In this document: positions 8,753-16,979 of the stretch, piece after piece
Layout of the letters: each line of letters begins with the position of its first letter
How positions within the stretch are numbered: position 1 is the first letter of the stretch
Translations under genes and position numbers: made by a program
The notes under the pieces: generated by a model
Database searches by the model: none
Seen by the model: the letters and a program-made list of their open reading frames with translations, nothing else
Told to the model about the DNA's origin: nothing
Assembly (NCBI GenBank): GCA_945861535.1
Contig: CAMAUZ010000077.1
Span: 1 to 38,520, forward strand
Direction: 5' to 3'
DNA from: Akkermansia muciniphila
Lineage (GTDB): Bacteria; Verrucomicrobiota; Verrucomicrobiia; Limisphaerales; BJHT01
Length of the DNA: 38,520 nucleotides

Positions 8753-10915
8753 CTATTTTGCCCGGTAAGTCGCGGTGATGGTGGCGTCTTCAGCGGGCAT
8801 TGTCACGGTGGCCGTGGGGTTGGCAGCGTCGCTGATAGTCGCTTTTCCCTGCACAATCCATTTGTCGAACGCGTAGCCGGCGGGCGGCATATTGGCGGTA
8901 ACCGACGCTTTAGTGCTGCTGACGTAGGGGCCGCTGCCGGTGCCGCCGTTGACGGTCAGCGTGTAAGCGGCTTCGTCGCTCCAGGTATGGACGCGCATCC
9001 AATCAACGCGCAGTTCAAACGGCGCGTCTTTTGGATTCAGAATGCCGCCCCAGGTGCCGCCAAGCGCCTGATTGATAACTATTTTTTTCGTCTCCGGATT
9101 GCGATAGGGATTGACGCCGTGGCGGCCGGTGCCGTTGGCGGTGTCGAGCGGATAATGGTTCATCAGCACGCCGTCGAGATAGAGATCAATTTTGTCGGCG
9201 TCCCAGTCCATCGTCCAGACGTGAAACTCCGTGCCCCAGCGCGGCCCGCCCAGGGCGCTGACTTTCTTGCGCTTGGTGGCGAAAATACCGTTGCCGTCGA
9301 TCACGTTGAAATTCAATTTGCCGGTGTAATATTCCATCATGTCAATCTCGCCTTCTTTGGGCCAGCCGCCCTTGTCGGGACGGCTCCAAATCCACCACGC
9401 CGGCCAACTGCCAGAGCGAAGGTCGATTTTGGCGCGCAGTTCGTAGCGGCCATAAGTCAGCGTCACTTTGTTTTCGGTCGAGACGCTGGCCGAGGTGTAG
9501 GCGTGGCCATTCCAGTTGTCGTGCAGGCCCTGAATGAGCAGGTTGCCGTTATCAATGCGCGAGTTTTCGGGGCGGTCGGAGTAATATTGCGCCTCGCTGT
9601 TGCGCACGTAGCCGATTTCATAGCCCCAGATCGAATCGTCAATTTTTGGCCCCTCGAATTCGTCGCCCCACGAATATTTCCAGCCGCCTTTCAGCCTATT
9701 GGCGGTTGGTTCCAGCTTGCCGATTTTGACGAAGCGTGCGCTGTTCACCGGGCTGGCATCGCGGCCAGCCGCAAAGGCCTGCGCCGTGATGATGCTTGAT
9801 GCGTCCAAACTGAACGGCGCGGTGTAGAGCGGCGAAGTTAGGCCCGGCTCGCTGCCGTCGGTGGTGAAGCGAATCTCGCTGCCGGCGGTCGGCGCGTTCA
9901 TCTGCACCGTGACGGTATCGTGAAACCAAAACGTGCCAGCGGTGAGAGTCGGCGCGATGACGACCGGCGCGGCGGGCAGGCGCTTCACGGCTTCCTGAAG
10001 CTGATATTTGGCGCGCAGGTAGGAAAGGACTTTGTCCTGATCGGCGACCGTAAGTTCGGTGTTGAACAGGATGATTTCGGCGATGTCGCCCTTGAAAACG
10101 TCGCGCGTGCCAGCAGCGGCGATCTGCAATTTGTTGCCGCCATTCATGGCCTGTAGGCTAATCCACGGCGCCGGCACGACCGAAGAAGCGGTGCCGTTGG
10201 CGGCCACCGAAACCGCGAGAGTGCAATCCCATGCGTTGGCGGTTTTGTTCTTTTTGCCTTCAGCGGAGGCGAATGCGAACGCGTAGAACTTGCGCGCTTC
10301 GATGCGCAAATCGCTGGATTGCTCGTTTGGATAAGGCGGATCGAACGCGGTTTGGGGGTCGGCTTTGCTAATTCCGGCGGCGATGCCGGGACGACCGTTC
10401 CAGTTCAGCCCCAGCGCAAGGCCGGCAACGCCGCCGTCGGAGAGCAGCGCTTTGCCCGGCGTATCAATGATATAAGTCGGGCTGTCGCGCAGCGCGGGGT
10501 TTGTGGCGATGCTGTCGTAAGCGGCCACGATAAATGCGGTGAAGCCACCGGCACTCCAATGGTTTCCCTCGTCCAGCAGCGGCGATTCGTTGCCGCTGAA
10601 ACGCAGCACAGGCTTGCCGTTCAGCACGTTGTCCACCACCAGCGGCGCTTTGGCACCGGGAACGATGGTGCGCGCTTTGCCCGAACTATCGTTCAGCGCC
10701 GTCGCCGCGTTGGCGTCGTTTTTGGCGACGTTATCGGCGCGATACCACGCGGCAAGCCCCGCAATGGCCGCCACATCCTCCCTGCCCGGCGGCTTCTCGG
10801 CTTTGGCGCTCAAAGCGAATATGGCCACGAAAAAAGTGATACAGCGAAGGGAAAATTTGCTGCTAGGAGTTTGCTTTCGAAGGTGACGGGCCGGAGTGAT
10901 TTCGAGTTTGGACAT
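8753..10915 (-). CDS. Secreted GH16 endo-glycanase with LamG-like, chitobiase-C-like and Bacon/InlB-like accessory domains
   Basis: The product is 720 residues. A hydrophobic export segment lies at about 24-38 after an unusually long basic N-terminus. Residues ~50-310 resemble a LamG/concanavalin-type domain (AGLAAWYRADNV ... FKGDIAEIILFNTELT). Residues ~320-395 resemble the chitobiase/beta-hexosaminidase C-terminal domain (IRFTTDGSEPGLTSPLY). Residues ~410-645 are glycoside hydrolase family 16, with the catalytic signature E-I-D-M-M-E at 523-528 (nucleophile E523, acid/base E528). Residues ~650-720 resemble an InlB-type repeat domain (YAFDKWIVQGKATI). GH16 enzymes cleave beta-1,3/1,4-glucans or galactans; the exact substrate cannot be read here. 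Part of the N-terminus is encoded by a piece of the 33-bp repeat (10864-10878). Confidence 0.93.
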   Translation of the reverse strand: MSKLEITPARHLRKQTPSSKFSLRCITFFVAIFALSAKAEKPPGREDVAAIAGLAAWYRADNVAKNDANAATALNDSSGKARTIVPGAKAPLVVDNVLNGKPVLRFSGNESPLLDEGNHWSAGGFTAFIVAAYDSIATNPALRDSPTYIIDTPGKALLSDGGVAGLALGLNWNGRPGIAAGISKADPQTAFDPPYPNEQSSDLRIEARKFYAFAFASAEGKKNKTANAWDCTLAVSVAANGTASSVVPAPWISLQAMNGGNKLQIAAAGTRDVFKGDIAEIILFNTELTVADQDKVLSYLRAKYQLQEAVKRLPAAPVVIAPTLTAGTFWFHDTVTVQMNAPTAGSEIRFTTDGSEPGLTSPLYTAPFSLDASSIITAQAFAAGRDASPVNSARFVKIGKLEPTANRLKGGWKYSWGDEFEGPKIDDSIWGYEIGYVRNSEAQYYSDRPENSRIDNGNLLIQGLHDNWNGHAYTSASVSTENKVTLTYGRYELRAKIDLRSGSWPAWWIWSRPDKGGWPKEGEIDMMEYYTGKLNFNVIDGNGIFATKRKKVSALGGPRWGTEFHVWTMDWDADKIDLYLDGVLMNHYPLDTANGTGRHGVNPYRNPETKKIVINQALGGTWGGILNPKDAPFELRVDWMRVHTWSDEAAYTLTVNGGTGSGPYVSSTKASVTANMPPAGYAFDKWIVQGKATISDAANPTATVTMPAEDATITATYRAK

Positions 10916-10972
10916 AGTGCTTGGTTTTCTTATGTTTTTGTTTGTGGATCGCCGTCTATATGACGAAAAGGA

Positions 10973-12580
10973 TTACTTTTTCGGCAGGTAGATGGCTCGG
11001 CCCCAGGTCGCACCGTGTTGGAAAAACATTGGCGGCGACATACCGGGCTTGGAACGGGTTTGCGGGTTCGTCACCTCGACAAGTTGCCCGCGGCAGAGAC
11101 GGCCATCGGCATCGCTCCAATGCACCATCCACAGCGCCGCCATCACGTCGCCTGCGCGGGGCGGGTCGTTTTCGCAATGCAGCAGCCGCCAGGGAATCGC
11201 ATACTCCAGCGTGTAGCCACGGCCATCGGCATCCTTGCGAAACGCGCCGCGCCAGCCGGGCGGATTGGCGCTGTCGAGAAAGCTGAATCCGTATTGCAGC
11301 CGCATGCGCGCCTCGTTGGACTGCGCGTCATGGGACATGATGATGCTCACGACGCGATCGCTGAGTGAGTCCGGCAGGGGTCGCTCCCTCGGGTTTTTGG
11401 AGTTGGCATTCGCAAACGTGCCCTTCAGCGGCCAGCCCAGCTTGCGGTCCGTGGAGACGCGCACGATCACGCTGCCGCCCGCGAAGTCCATGATGTCCCG
11501 CGCCACGTTGCGCATCGGCTCAGGGTCGCCGACATGCGCACCGATGTAGAGGTTCTCAGCATCATACGACATCATCCCTTCGACGAAATAAGTGGCGCTG
11601 TAAGGCGGCAGGCACGCGCTGCGGAAGGCATTCGCGCGATTCCACTCCGAGAGATCCCCGTCAATGGTCACCGGGGTGATCGGCGCTGCGATGCGAACGG
11701 CGTCCACCGTGCTTCGGCTGTAGAGCGCACCACCCGGCCCGTCGCTGGACGAGCGGGGCGGGAAGCGGCGAACGAACCGATCCTCGCGGGACTTCTCAGA
11801 TGACAGCGTGCCATCCGCCTTGCACACCACCGACTCCCCGACGGTCAGCTCCTTCCGCCCCGGCACCGAGTGGGATTCCGCGCTCACTTTGCCCTCGAAG
11901 ACCTGCACCCGCGACTCGCCATTCAGCGACACACTCACGCCAAACTCCGTGCCCAGATCCGTCACCCGCATCTGCGGCAGGTCCATGACAAAGCCCGATT
12001 TCCCCTTCAGCATCCGCACCACCACATTCCCGGCCATCAAGCGCCCGTGCAGGGCATCAACGAGTTCAAACCGCGCCGGAGCCTCCACCATCAAGGTCGT
12101 GCCCGACGTCGTCTCGATCTCCACCAACCCGTTCTGCAAGTCCCAGACACCCGAGAGCAGCAGCGCACCCACCGCCACTTCGCGCCCATCCGCCCACTGC
12201 CCATGCAAGCTCGCCTTCACCACCGCAAGCGCACTCGCCGACGACACCGCCGAAGGACGATTCGGCAACCACATCTGCGCAATCCCCAGCAGCACCACCA
12301 CCGCCGCGGCGAGCGGCAGCGCCCAGCGCACGGCCCTAGAAATCGTCCCGCCAACGCGCAAGGAAACCGGCGGGAGCGCCGCAGGGGCGAACGCCTCGGC
12401 TCCGTCTTGTGTGGCCCGCGCCGTGACCGCCGAGCAGATTTCCTGGTCGAAGAGCACGGCGGCGGTGAACTCGCGCAGGTGGGCTGGGTCCGCCTTGAGC
12501 CACTGCTGCAACTCGGCGCGCTCGGCCTCCGTGAGCGTGTCGTCCAGATAACCGGTGAAGAGCGCCTCGTGCGAGTTCAT
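10973..12580 (-). CDS. FecR-type anti-sigma/sensor protein with CBM9-like C-terminal domain
   Basis: The product is 535 residues. A cytoplasmic N-terminus (1-80) of anti-sigma type (LFTGYLDDTLTEAERAELQQWL) is followed by one membrane segment (about 85-105). A FecR domain (about 120-250) contains GVWDLQNGLVEIETTSGTTL, MRVTDLGTEFGVSV and VQVFEGKV. A ~240-residue extracytoplasmic region then resembles CBM9 (TIDGDLSEWNRANAF, MSYDAENLYIGAHVGD). The start overlaps the sigma gene's stop by 4 bases (ATGA), so the two are translationally coupled. The inferred role is to hold the ECF sigma factor and release it on a cell-surface signal; the CBM9-like end suggests that signal may be a carbohydrate. The same YDAENLY phrase occurs in the neighbouring propeller protein. 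Confidence 0.88.
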   Translation of the reverse strand: MNSHEALFTGYLDDTLTEAERAELQQWLKADPAHLREFTAAVLFDQEICSAVTARATQDGAEAFAPAALPPVSLRVGGTISRAVRWALPLAAAVVVLLGIAQMWLPNRPSAVSSASALAVVKASLHGQWADGREVAVGALLLSGVWDLQNGLVEIETTSGTTLMVEAPARFELVDALHGRLMAGNVVVRMLKGKSGFVMDLPQMRVTDLGTEFGVSVSLNGESRVQVFEGKVSAESHSVPGRKELTVGESVVCKADGTLSSEKSREDRFVRRFPPRSSSDGPGGALYSRSTVDAVRIAAPITPVTIDGDLSEWNRANAFRSACLPPYSATYFVEGMMSYDAENLYIGAHVGDPEPMRNVARDIMDFAGGSVIVRVSTDRKLGWPLKGTFANANSKNPRERPLPDSLSDRVVSIIMSHDAQSNEARMRLQYGFSFLDSANPPGWRGAFRKDADGRGYTLEYAIPWRLLHCENDPPRAGDVMAALWMVHWSDADGRLCRGQLVEVTNPQTRSKPGMSPPMFFQHGATWGRAIYLPKK

Positions 12581-13107
12581 GGGAGGCTCTGTTCCAGCCG
12601 GACTTGGCGTTCCACACAGGCGCGCAATTGCTCGCGGATGCGCTGGAGATTCACGCGCACGGCCGGCGCGTTCCGGCCAAGCTGGCGGGCGATGGCCTCG
12701 GCGGATTGCCCCTCGAAATAGCGGAGCCGCACCAACTCACGGGCGTGTCGGGCCAGTTCGTCCAGACAGCCTTGCAACGCCGCGCCGCGCGCTGAGGAGG
12801 CGGGGGCCAGTTCGACCCAAGTATCGGTGAACCGCGCGAGCAAGTCGTCATCGAAGGCCACCCGACTGCGCGCGGCATCGCGCTGCCAGCCGAGCACCTG
12901 AAAGCGCGCGATGCCCAGCGCCCACGCGAGAAAGGGTCGCGCGCCGTCGTATTCCGGGAACCGGCGGAAGAGCACCAGCGCCGTCTCCTGCAACACATCC
13001 TGCGCCGCGCCGTGGTCCCGCACGAGCGCATGGACGTAGTTCGCCACCGCCGGCTGGGTGGAGGTCCACAAGCGCATGAAGCGTTCCTGGTCCTGTGCGT
13101 TGAGCAT
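12577..13107 (-). CDS. ECF-family RNA polymerase sigma factor
   Basis: About 176 residues from the ATG at 13107. Region 2 includes DVLQETALVLFRRFPEYDG and RPFLAWALGIARFQVLGW. Region 4 includes LVRLRYFEGQSAEAIARQLG followed by the recognition helix (APAVRVNLQRIREQLRACV). It belongs to the sigma-70 family often seen beside FecR proteins in Verrucomicrobiota and Planctomycetota. An alternative TTG start at 13146 adds 13 residues; I prefer the ATG because the family's homology begins there. It overlaps the FecR gene by 4 bp and probably controls the GH16 and propeller genes downstream, which is inference from position only. Confidence 0.93.
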   Translation of the reverse strand: MLNAQDQERFMRLWTSTQPAVANYVHALVRDHGAAQDVLQETALVLFRRFPEYDGARPFLAWALGIARFQVLGWQRDAARSRVAFDDDLLARFTDTWVELAPASSARGAALQGCLDELARHARELVRLRYFEGQSAEAIARQLGRNAPAVRVNLQRIREQLRACVERQVRLEQSLP

Positions 13108-13273
13108 GTCGGCGGGTATTTCCGCGACGCTGGCGGAGTGTAACAAGCAATCTTGAATGCTTGATGGCGTGTCTTACTCCCGGGCTCGTCCACTTGCGGT
13201 CGCGACGGGCGGCGGCCGCGAGCGAAGTCAACAAAGTGAGTGGGGGGGAAACCGTTTCTTCATGGTGTGCAAT

Positions 13274-14758
13274 TCATTTTCCATCGGCAGCCCATTTCTT
13301 CATGAGCGCGATGTTCTTCTCGACGTCCGGGTTGCCCTTGCCGAGGTAGGCGGCCATGTCGCTGTCATACATTTTCTCGGACTCGGGGCCTCGGTCCTTT
13401 GTCTCGACCATCCAGCGGTCGAGACGTGCGCGCAGGGTTTCGAGCGTGGCTTTGTGCGCGGGGTCGGCGGCGAGGTTCTTCACCTGCCAGCGGTCGGTGG
13501 TCCATTCGTAGAGTTCCTCCGGCGGGCGGGTGGGGCTGAAAAGGATTTTTTCCATTTTCGGGTCGAGCATCCCGGCCGCATCAAGAAACCGCAGCATGTC
13601 CACGATGTCCTTGCCGTCCTTGTAAGCATTCGGCTGCAAGTGCGGGCGTTGCGGGTGGAAGTTGCGGATGTAGAGGAAGCGGTCGGTGCGCACGCTGCGG
13701 ATGCGCTCCACCGTTTCGTCGCAGCGGTCGCGGGCGGCGAACACGGCGTCGCGCGGCTGATAAGTCTTCGCGAACACATCGCGCGCCTGCATCGCCGGCG
13801 GCAGCGGCTGGCCTGCGGCGGCGAGCGAAATGGCCGCGAGGTCAATGTGCTCGACGAGGTCGTCGCGCACCTTGCCCTTGGCGATGCCCGGTCCGCGCAC
13901 CACGAGCGGAACGTGCGTGCCCTCGTCGTAAAGGAACTGCTTCCCGCGCGCGTGGCTGATGCCGTGGTCGGTCATGAAGATGACGAGTGTCTGGTCGAGA
14001 ATGCCCTCCTGCTCCAGCCGCGCGAGGACTTCGCCCACGTGCTTGTCCGTGAAGCGCACCGCGTCGAGATACGCCGCCCAGTCGTGCAGCAACACCTCGT
14101 CGCGCGGGTAATACGGCGGGAGCGTCACCTTCTCCGGGTCCGTCGCGCCGCCGAATTCCTTCTCCGCCCGCGCGAGCAGTTGCTTCGCGCTGTCGTCGGT
14201 GCCGCCGCGCAGTTTGCCGCCTGCGAGTTGCACCTGCATGAAGAACGGCTGGCCCGGTTTGCGCCCGGCCCAGTCGTTGGCGTCATACATCTTCGCGTCC
14301 CACTCGAAGTTGTAGTCCGTCTTGCCGAGGCCGCCGCCGGCGTCGGCCTTGCCCTGCTTGCCCGCGCGCCTCGCGCCGGGCAGGCCGCTGCCAATGCAGG
14401 TGAAATAGCCAGCTTGCTGAAACAGCACCGGCACCGGCAGCACGCCGGTGGGCAGGTGAATCTTCTCCGTGCCGCGCCCGCTGCGGTGATGATGCGCCCC
14501 GATGGTGGTCTGATACATCCCCGTGATGAGCGCCGAGCGGCACGGCGAACACACCGGCGCCGTCACAAACGCGCGGCTGAAGCGCGTCCCCTCGCGCGCA
14601 AGCCGGTCCACGTGCGGCGTCTGGATGAGTTTCTCGCCGTAGCACGAGAAGTTCGCCGACATGTCATCCACGATGAACCAAAGGATGTTGGGTGGCGCTG
14701 CCCGGCAGACGGTCGAGGTGAACAGGAGGAGAAAGAAGCATGTGAGCAGTGGTTTCAT
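13274..14758 (-). CDS. Secreted sulfatase (heparan N-sulfatase-like)
   Basis: The product is 494 residues with a signal peptide (1-20), the metal site DD (31-32) in WFIVDDMSANFSCYG, and the formylglycine motif C-S-P-C-R at 70-74 (APVCSPCRSALITGMY). The later metal/active-site block reads VIFMTDHGISHARGKQFLYD, typical of the sulfatase subgroup acting on glycosaminoglycan-like N- or O-sulfates. The length is normal. The start is placed at the signal peptide; the frame is open 25 codons upstream without homology. It lies 166 bp downstream of the sigma factor start region, on the same strand. Confidence 0.93.
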   Translation of the reverse strand: MKPLLTCFFLLLFTSTVCRAAPPNILWFIVDDMSANFSCYGEKLIQTPHVDRLAREGTRFSRAFVTAPVCSPCRSALITGMYQTTIGAHHHRSGRGTEKIHLPTGVLPVPVLFQQAGYFTCIGSGLPGARRAGKQGKADAGGGLGKTDYNFEWDAKMYDANDWAGRKPGQPFFMQVQLAGGKLRGGTDDSAKQLLARAEKEFGGATDPEKVTLPPYYPRDEVLLHDWAAYLDAVRFTDKHVGEVLARLEQEGILDQTLVIFMTDHGISHARGKQFLYDEGTHVPLVVRGPGIAKGKVRDDLVEHIDLAAISLAAAGQPLPPAMQARDVFAKTYQPRDAVFAARDRCDETVERIRSVRTDRFLYIRNFHPQRPHLQPNAYKDGKDIVDMLRFLDAAGMLDPKMEKILFSPTRPPEELYEWTTDRWQVKNLAADPAHKATLETLRARLDRWMVETKDRGPESEKMYDSDMAAYLGKGNPDVEKNIALMKKWAADGK

Positions 14759-14825
14759 GGCGGGAAGGATTTCGGAAAATCTTGTGCAAGGCCAGCCCTC
14801 ACCTCGCCGCCGTGACCCGCCCCAG

Positions 14826-15000
14826 CTAGTCACGGGCTGAGTCGCGCACCGGACTAGGCCGGAGTGTCCAAGCGTCGTTGTGATTGCGGAAGCCGGTGCT
14901 GGCGAAGGTGAGATTCGGCGCGCCAGGCAGCAGGGGGTTCAGATACTTCTCTGCCTCCGCCGCACCCCGCTTCACCACGTATTTTCGGAGTCTCCGGAAC
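14826..15000 (-). other. Short open coding-like tail, identity unknown
   Basis: Directly after the stop of the DUF1552-like remnant, the same frame stays open and reads natural-looking residues (KYLNPLLPGAPNLTFAST, GFRNHNDAWTL) to a TAG at 14826-14828. I cannot assign a family. It may be the 3' end of yet another truncated gene or a chance open frame; confidence is low. Confidence 0.3.
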
Positions 15001-15008
15001 ACAGCGGT

Positions 15009-15299
15009 TCAGGCGAGCAGTTCCTTGACCATCCCGGTGCTATCACCGTGGCGCTCGGAATTGACACCCGGGCCGAGCAACATAGTGAGCCAAGCGTTGC
15101 AGAGCGGTGTGTCCTTCAACACAACGAGGTGGTGGCCGAGCTTGAGGTTCGCCGCGCCGCCGATGATGAACTCGCCGGTGTTCGTTTCCGCCGCGCCGGA
15201 TGGGAGGCTGTTCGTGTCGAGCGAGCCGAACGGCAGCGTGCGCACTACGCGCGGCGTCGGACGCATTGTGCAGCTGCGTGGCACGGATGGCGATGGCAT
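15009..15299 (-). pseudogene. C-terminal remnant resembling DUF1552 proteins
   Basis: Only the last ~75 residues look coding: LPFGSLDTNSLPSGAAETN, then FIIGGAANLKLGHHLVV, TPLCNAWLTMLLGPGVNSER and HGDSTGMVKEL. This matches the end of DUF1552-type exported proteins, which normally finish with a G-x-x-L/R-K-x-G-x-H loop and a GDSTG-like tail. The intact gene at 23825-25141 ends GSSTGTGVKDFELI at the corresponding place. The rest of the protein (some 350 residues) is missing. It lies beside a DUF1501 remnant, so two paralogues appear to have been fused by deletion. Confidence 0.6.
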
Positions 15300-15317
15300 C
15301 GCGGATGCCGCGAACGA

Positions 15318-15545
15318 TTATGCAAGAGTGGAACTGATAGGAGTTTGCTTTCTGGACGCTGCGCGGTTCAGCGTGTCGTCGAGCAGGCCGCGTTGGTGCA
15401 AGTCATCAAGCAGCGCGGCAACCGGCACGTCGGTGGATGCGCGGTTCGCAGCGAGGTCGCGGCGGTGGTCGGTGTGCTGGTCCCAACGGCCGTGGTTAAC
15501 CTCGATGAAGCACACGCCAGCGATACTCGGCGCAGAACCGCCCGC
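15318..15545 (-). pseudogene. Internal fragment of a DUF1501 protein, cut at a 33-bp repeat
   Basis: The frame reads [22 protein letters not shown] and [19 protein letters not shown]. The intact neighbour has GVRFIQLFHPDWDHHS and LIRDLKQRGLLDQTLVIWGGEFGR. The fragment stops matching exactly after DDTL, where the sequence enters the repeat at 15338-15370, reads [16 protein letters not shown] and terminates. It begins at the base next to the intact DUF1501 gene's stop codon. Both ends are missing, so it is non-functional debris. Confidence 0.75.
15338..15370. repeat. 33-bp dispersed repeat, copy 1
   Basis: On the plus strand it begins TAGGAGTTTGCTTTCTGG and ends GCGCGGTTCA. It differs from the copy at 20111-20143 at 3 of 33 positions. 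The first 15 bases also occur at 10864-10878 inside the GH16 gene. On the minus strand the DUF1501 fragment ends precisely where the repeat (TGAACCGCG...) begins. Confidence 0.8.
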
Positions 15546-16979
15546 TCAGGCAATGAGTTCTTTCACCACGCGGCTCGGCTCCACGCCCGTGAGCCGGAAA
15601 TCCAAACCTTGGTGCCGGTAGGTGAGCCGCTCGTGGTCCATGCCGAGCAAGTGCAAGGCCGTCGCGTGCAGGTCGTGAACGTGGACGGGGTTTTCCGCGA
15701 CACTGAAGCTGAAGTCATCCGTCGCGCCATAGGTGAGACCGGCCTTCACGCCGCCGCCGGCCATCCACATCGTGAAGCAACGCGGGTGGTGGTCGCGCCC
15801 GGCTTCGATGCTGTCCCACTTGCCTTGTCCAACGGGACTGCGCCCAAACTCGCCGCCCCAGATAACGAGCGTTTGGTCGAGCAAGCCGCGTTGTTTGAGG
15901 TCACGGATAAGGCCGGCGGTCGGCTGGTCGGTGTCGCGACAGCGCGCAACGCACCAACTCGGCAGACGGCTATGATGGTCCCAGTCGGGATGGAAGAGCT
16001 GGATGAAACGCACGCCGCGCTCGACGAGGCGACGGGCCTGAATGCAGTTCGCCGCGTAGCTGCCGGCACGACGCGAGTCGGGACCGTAAAGCTCGAAGGT
16101 AGATTCCGCTTCACCACTCATGTCGGTGAGTTCCGGCACGCTGGTCTGCATCCGGTAAGCCATTTCATATTGGCGGATGCGCGTGGCGATTTCGGGGTCG
16201 CCGGTTTCCGCAAGGCGCATCTGGTTCAACTCGCCGAGGCCGTCGAGCATCCCGCGCCGCAGCTCGCGCGGCAGGCCGTCCGGGTCGCGGAGGTAAAGAA
16301 CCGGGTCGCGGGAGTTGCGGAGCTTGACGCCTTGGAACCGCGACGGCAGGAAGCCGCTGCCCCAGTAATGGTCGTAGAGCGGCTGGTCGCTCGGCCGCTG
16401 CATCTTCGAGATGAGCACGAGGTATTCGGGCAGGTTTTTGTTCTCACTGCCGAGGCCGTAGCTGGCCCACGCGCCCATGCTGGGTCGGCCGGGAATTTGA
16501 TGACCGGTCAGCATCTTGGTCATCGCCGGCGCGTGGTTGATTTGGTCGCTGTGCATGGACTTGATGAAGCACAGGTCATCCGCCACGCCGCGCAAGTGCG
16601 GTAGCCACTCGCCAATGGTCGCGCCGCTGCGCCCGCATCGCTCGAACTTCGTCCGCCCCGGCATCAGCAGTTGCTTCTGGCTCGAAGTCATCGTGGTGAC
16701 GCGCTGGCCCTGCCGCACCGAGTCGGGAATCTCGATGCCCGCCCACTTCTCCAACTGCGGCTTGTAGTCATACAGCTCCAACTGCGACGGCCCGCCGGAC
16801 TGCGTGAGGAAGATGACGTGCCTGGCCTTTGCGGCGAAGTGCGGCAGGCCGGCGGGCACCGCAGTCGATGGTGCGGCAGAAACGCGCTGGAGCAATTGCG
16901 ACAATGCCATCGCGCCAAGGCTCACGCCCGCACCGCGCCCGAGGAAGTATCGGCGGGTGATGTTCAGCGGCTCATTCAT
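15546..16979 (-). CDS. DUF1501 exported protein (sulfatase-fold, Tat-type leader)
   Basis: A 477-residue protein with a twin-arginine leader (NITRRYFLGRGAGVSLGAMALSQLL) and the full DUF1501 pattern: HVIFLTQSGGPSQLELYDYK near the start, LCFIKSMHSDQINHAPAMTKMLTG, SYAANCIQARRLVERGVRF, and LVIWGGEFGRSPVGQGKWDS. DUF1501 proteins share the alkaline phosphatase/sulfatase fold, lack a formylglycine site, and are nearly always encoded next to DUF1549/DUF1553 cytochromes. Here the start overlaps the end of that gene by 8 bp (16972-16979), so they form a coupled pair. The exact reaction is not established. The start is set by the Tat leader; the open frame upstream is a shadow of the cytochrome gene. 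Confidence 0.92.
   Translation of the reverse strand: MNEPLNITRRYFLGRGAGVSLGAMALSQLLQRVSAAPSTAVPAGLPHFAAKARHVIFLTQSGGPSQLELYDYKPQLEKWAGIEIPDSVRQGQRVTTMTSSQKQLLMPGRTKFERCGRSGATIGEWLPHLRGVADDLCFIKSMHSDQINHAPAMTKMLTGHQIPGRPSMGAWASYGLGSENKNLPEYLVLISKMQRPSDQPLYDHYWGSGFLPSRFQGVKLRNSRDPVLYLRDPDGLPRELRRGMLDGLGELNQMRLAETGDPEIATRIRQYEMAYRMQTSVPELTDMSGEAESTFELYGPDSRRAGSYAANCIQARRLVERGVRFIQLFHPDWDHHSRLPSWCVARCRDTDQPTAGLIRDLKQRGLLDQTLVIWGGEFGRSPVGQGKWDSIEAGRDHHPRCFTMWMAGGGVKAGLTYGATDDFSFSVAENPVHVHDLHATALHLLGMDHERLTYRHQGLDFRLTGVEPSRVVKELIA

Noticed and set aside
14826-15299. Stop-codon readthrough joining the DUF1552-like remnant with the open tail after it
   Set aside because: The upstream part is already a truncated fragment, and DUF1552 proteins normally end at the GDSTG-like tail.
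13157-16604. Plus-strand frames of 552 and 574 codons
   Set aside because: They are antisense to the sulfatase and DUF1501 genes, with arginine/alanine/valine-rich shadow composition and no signature.
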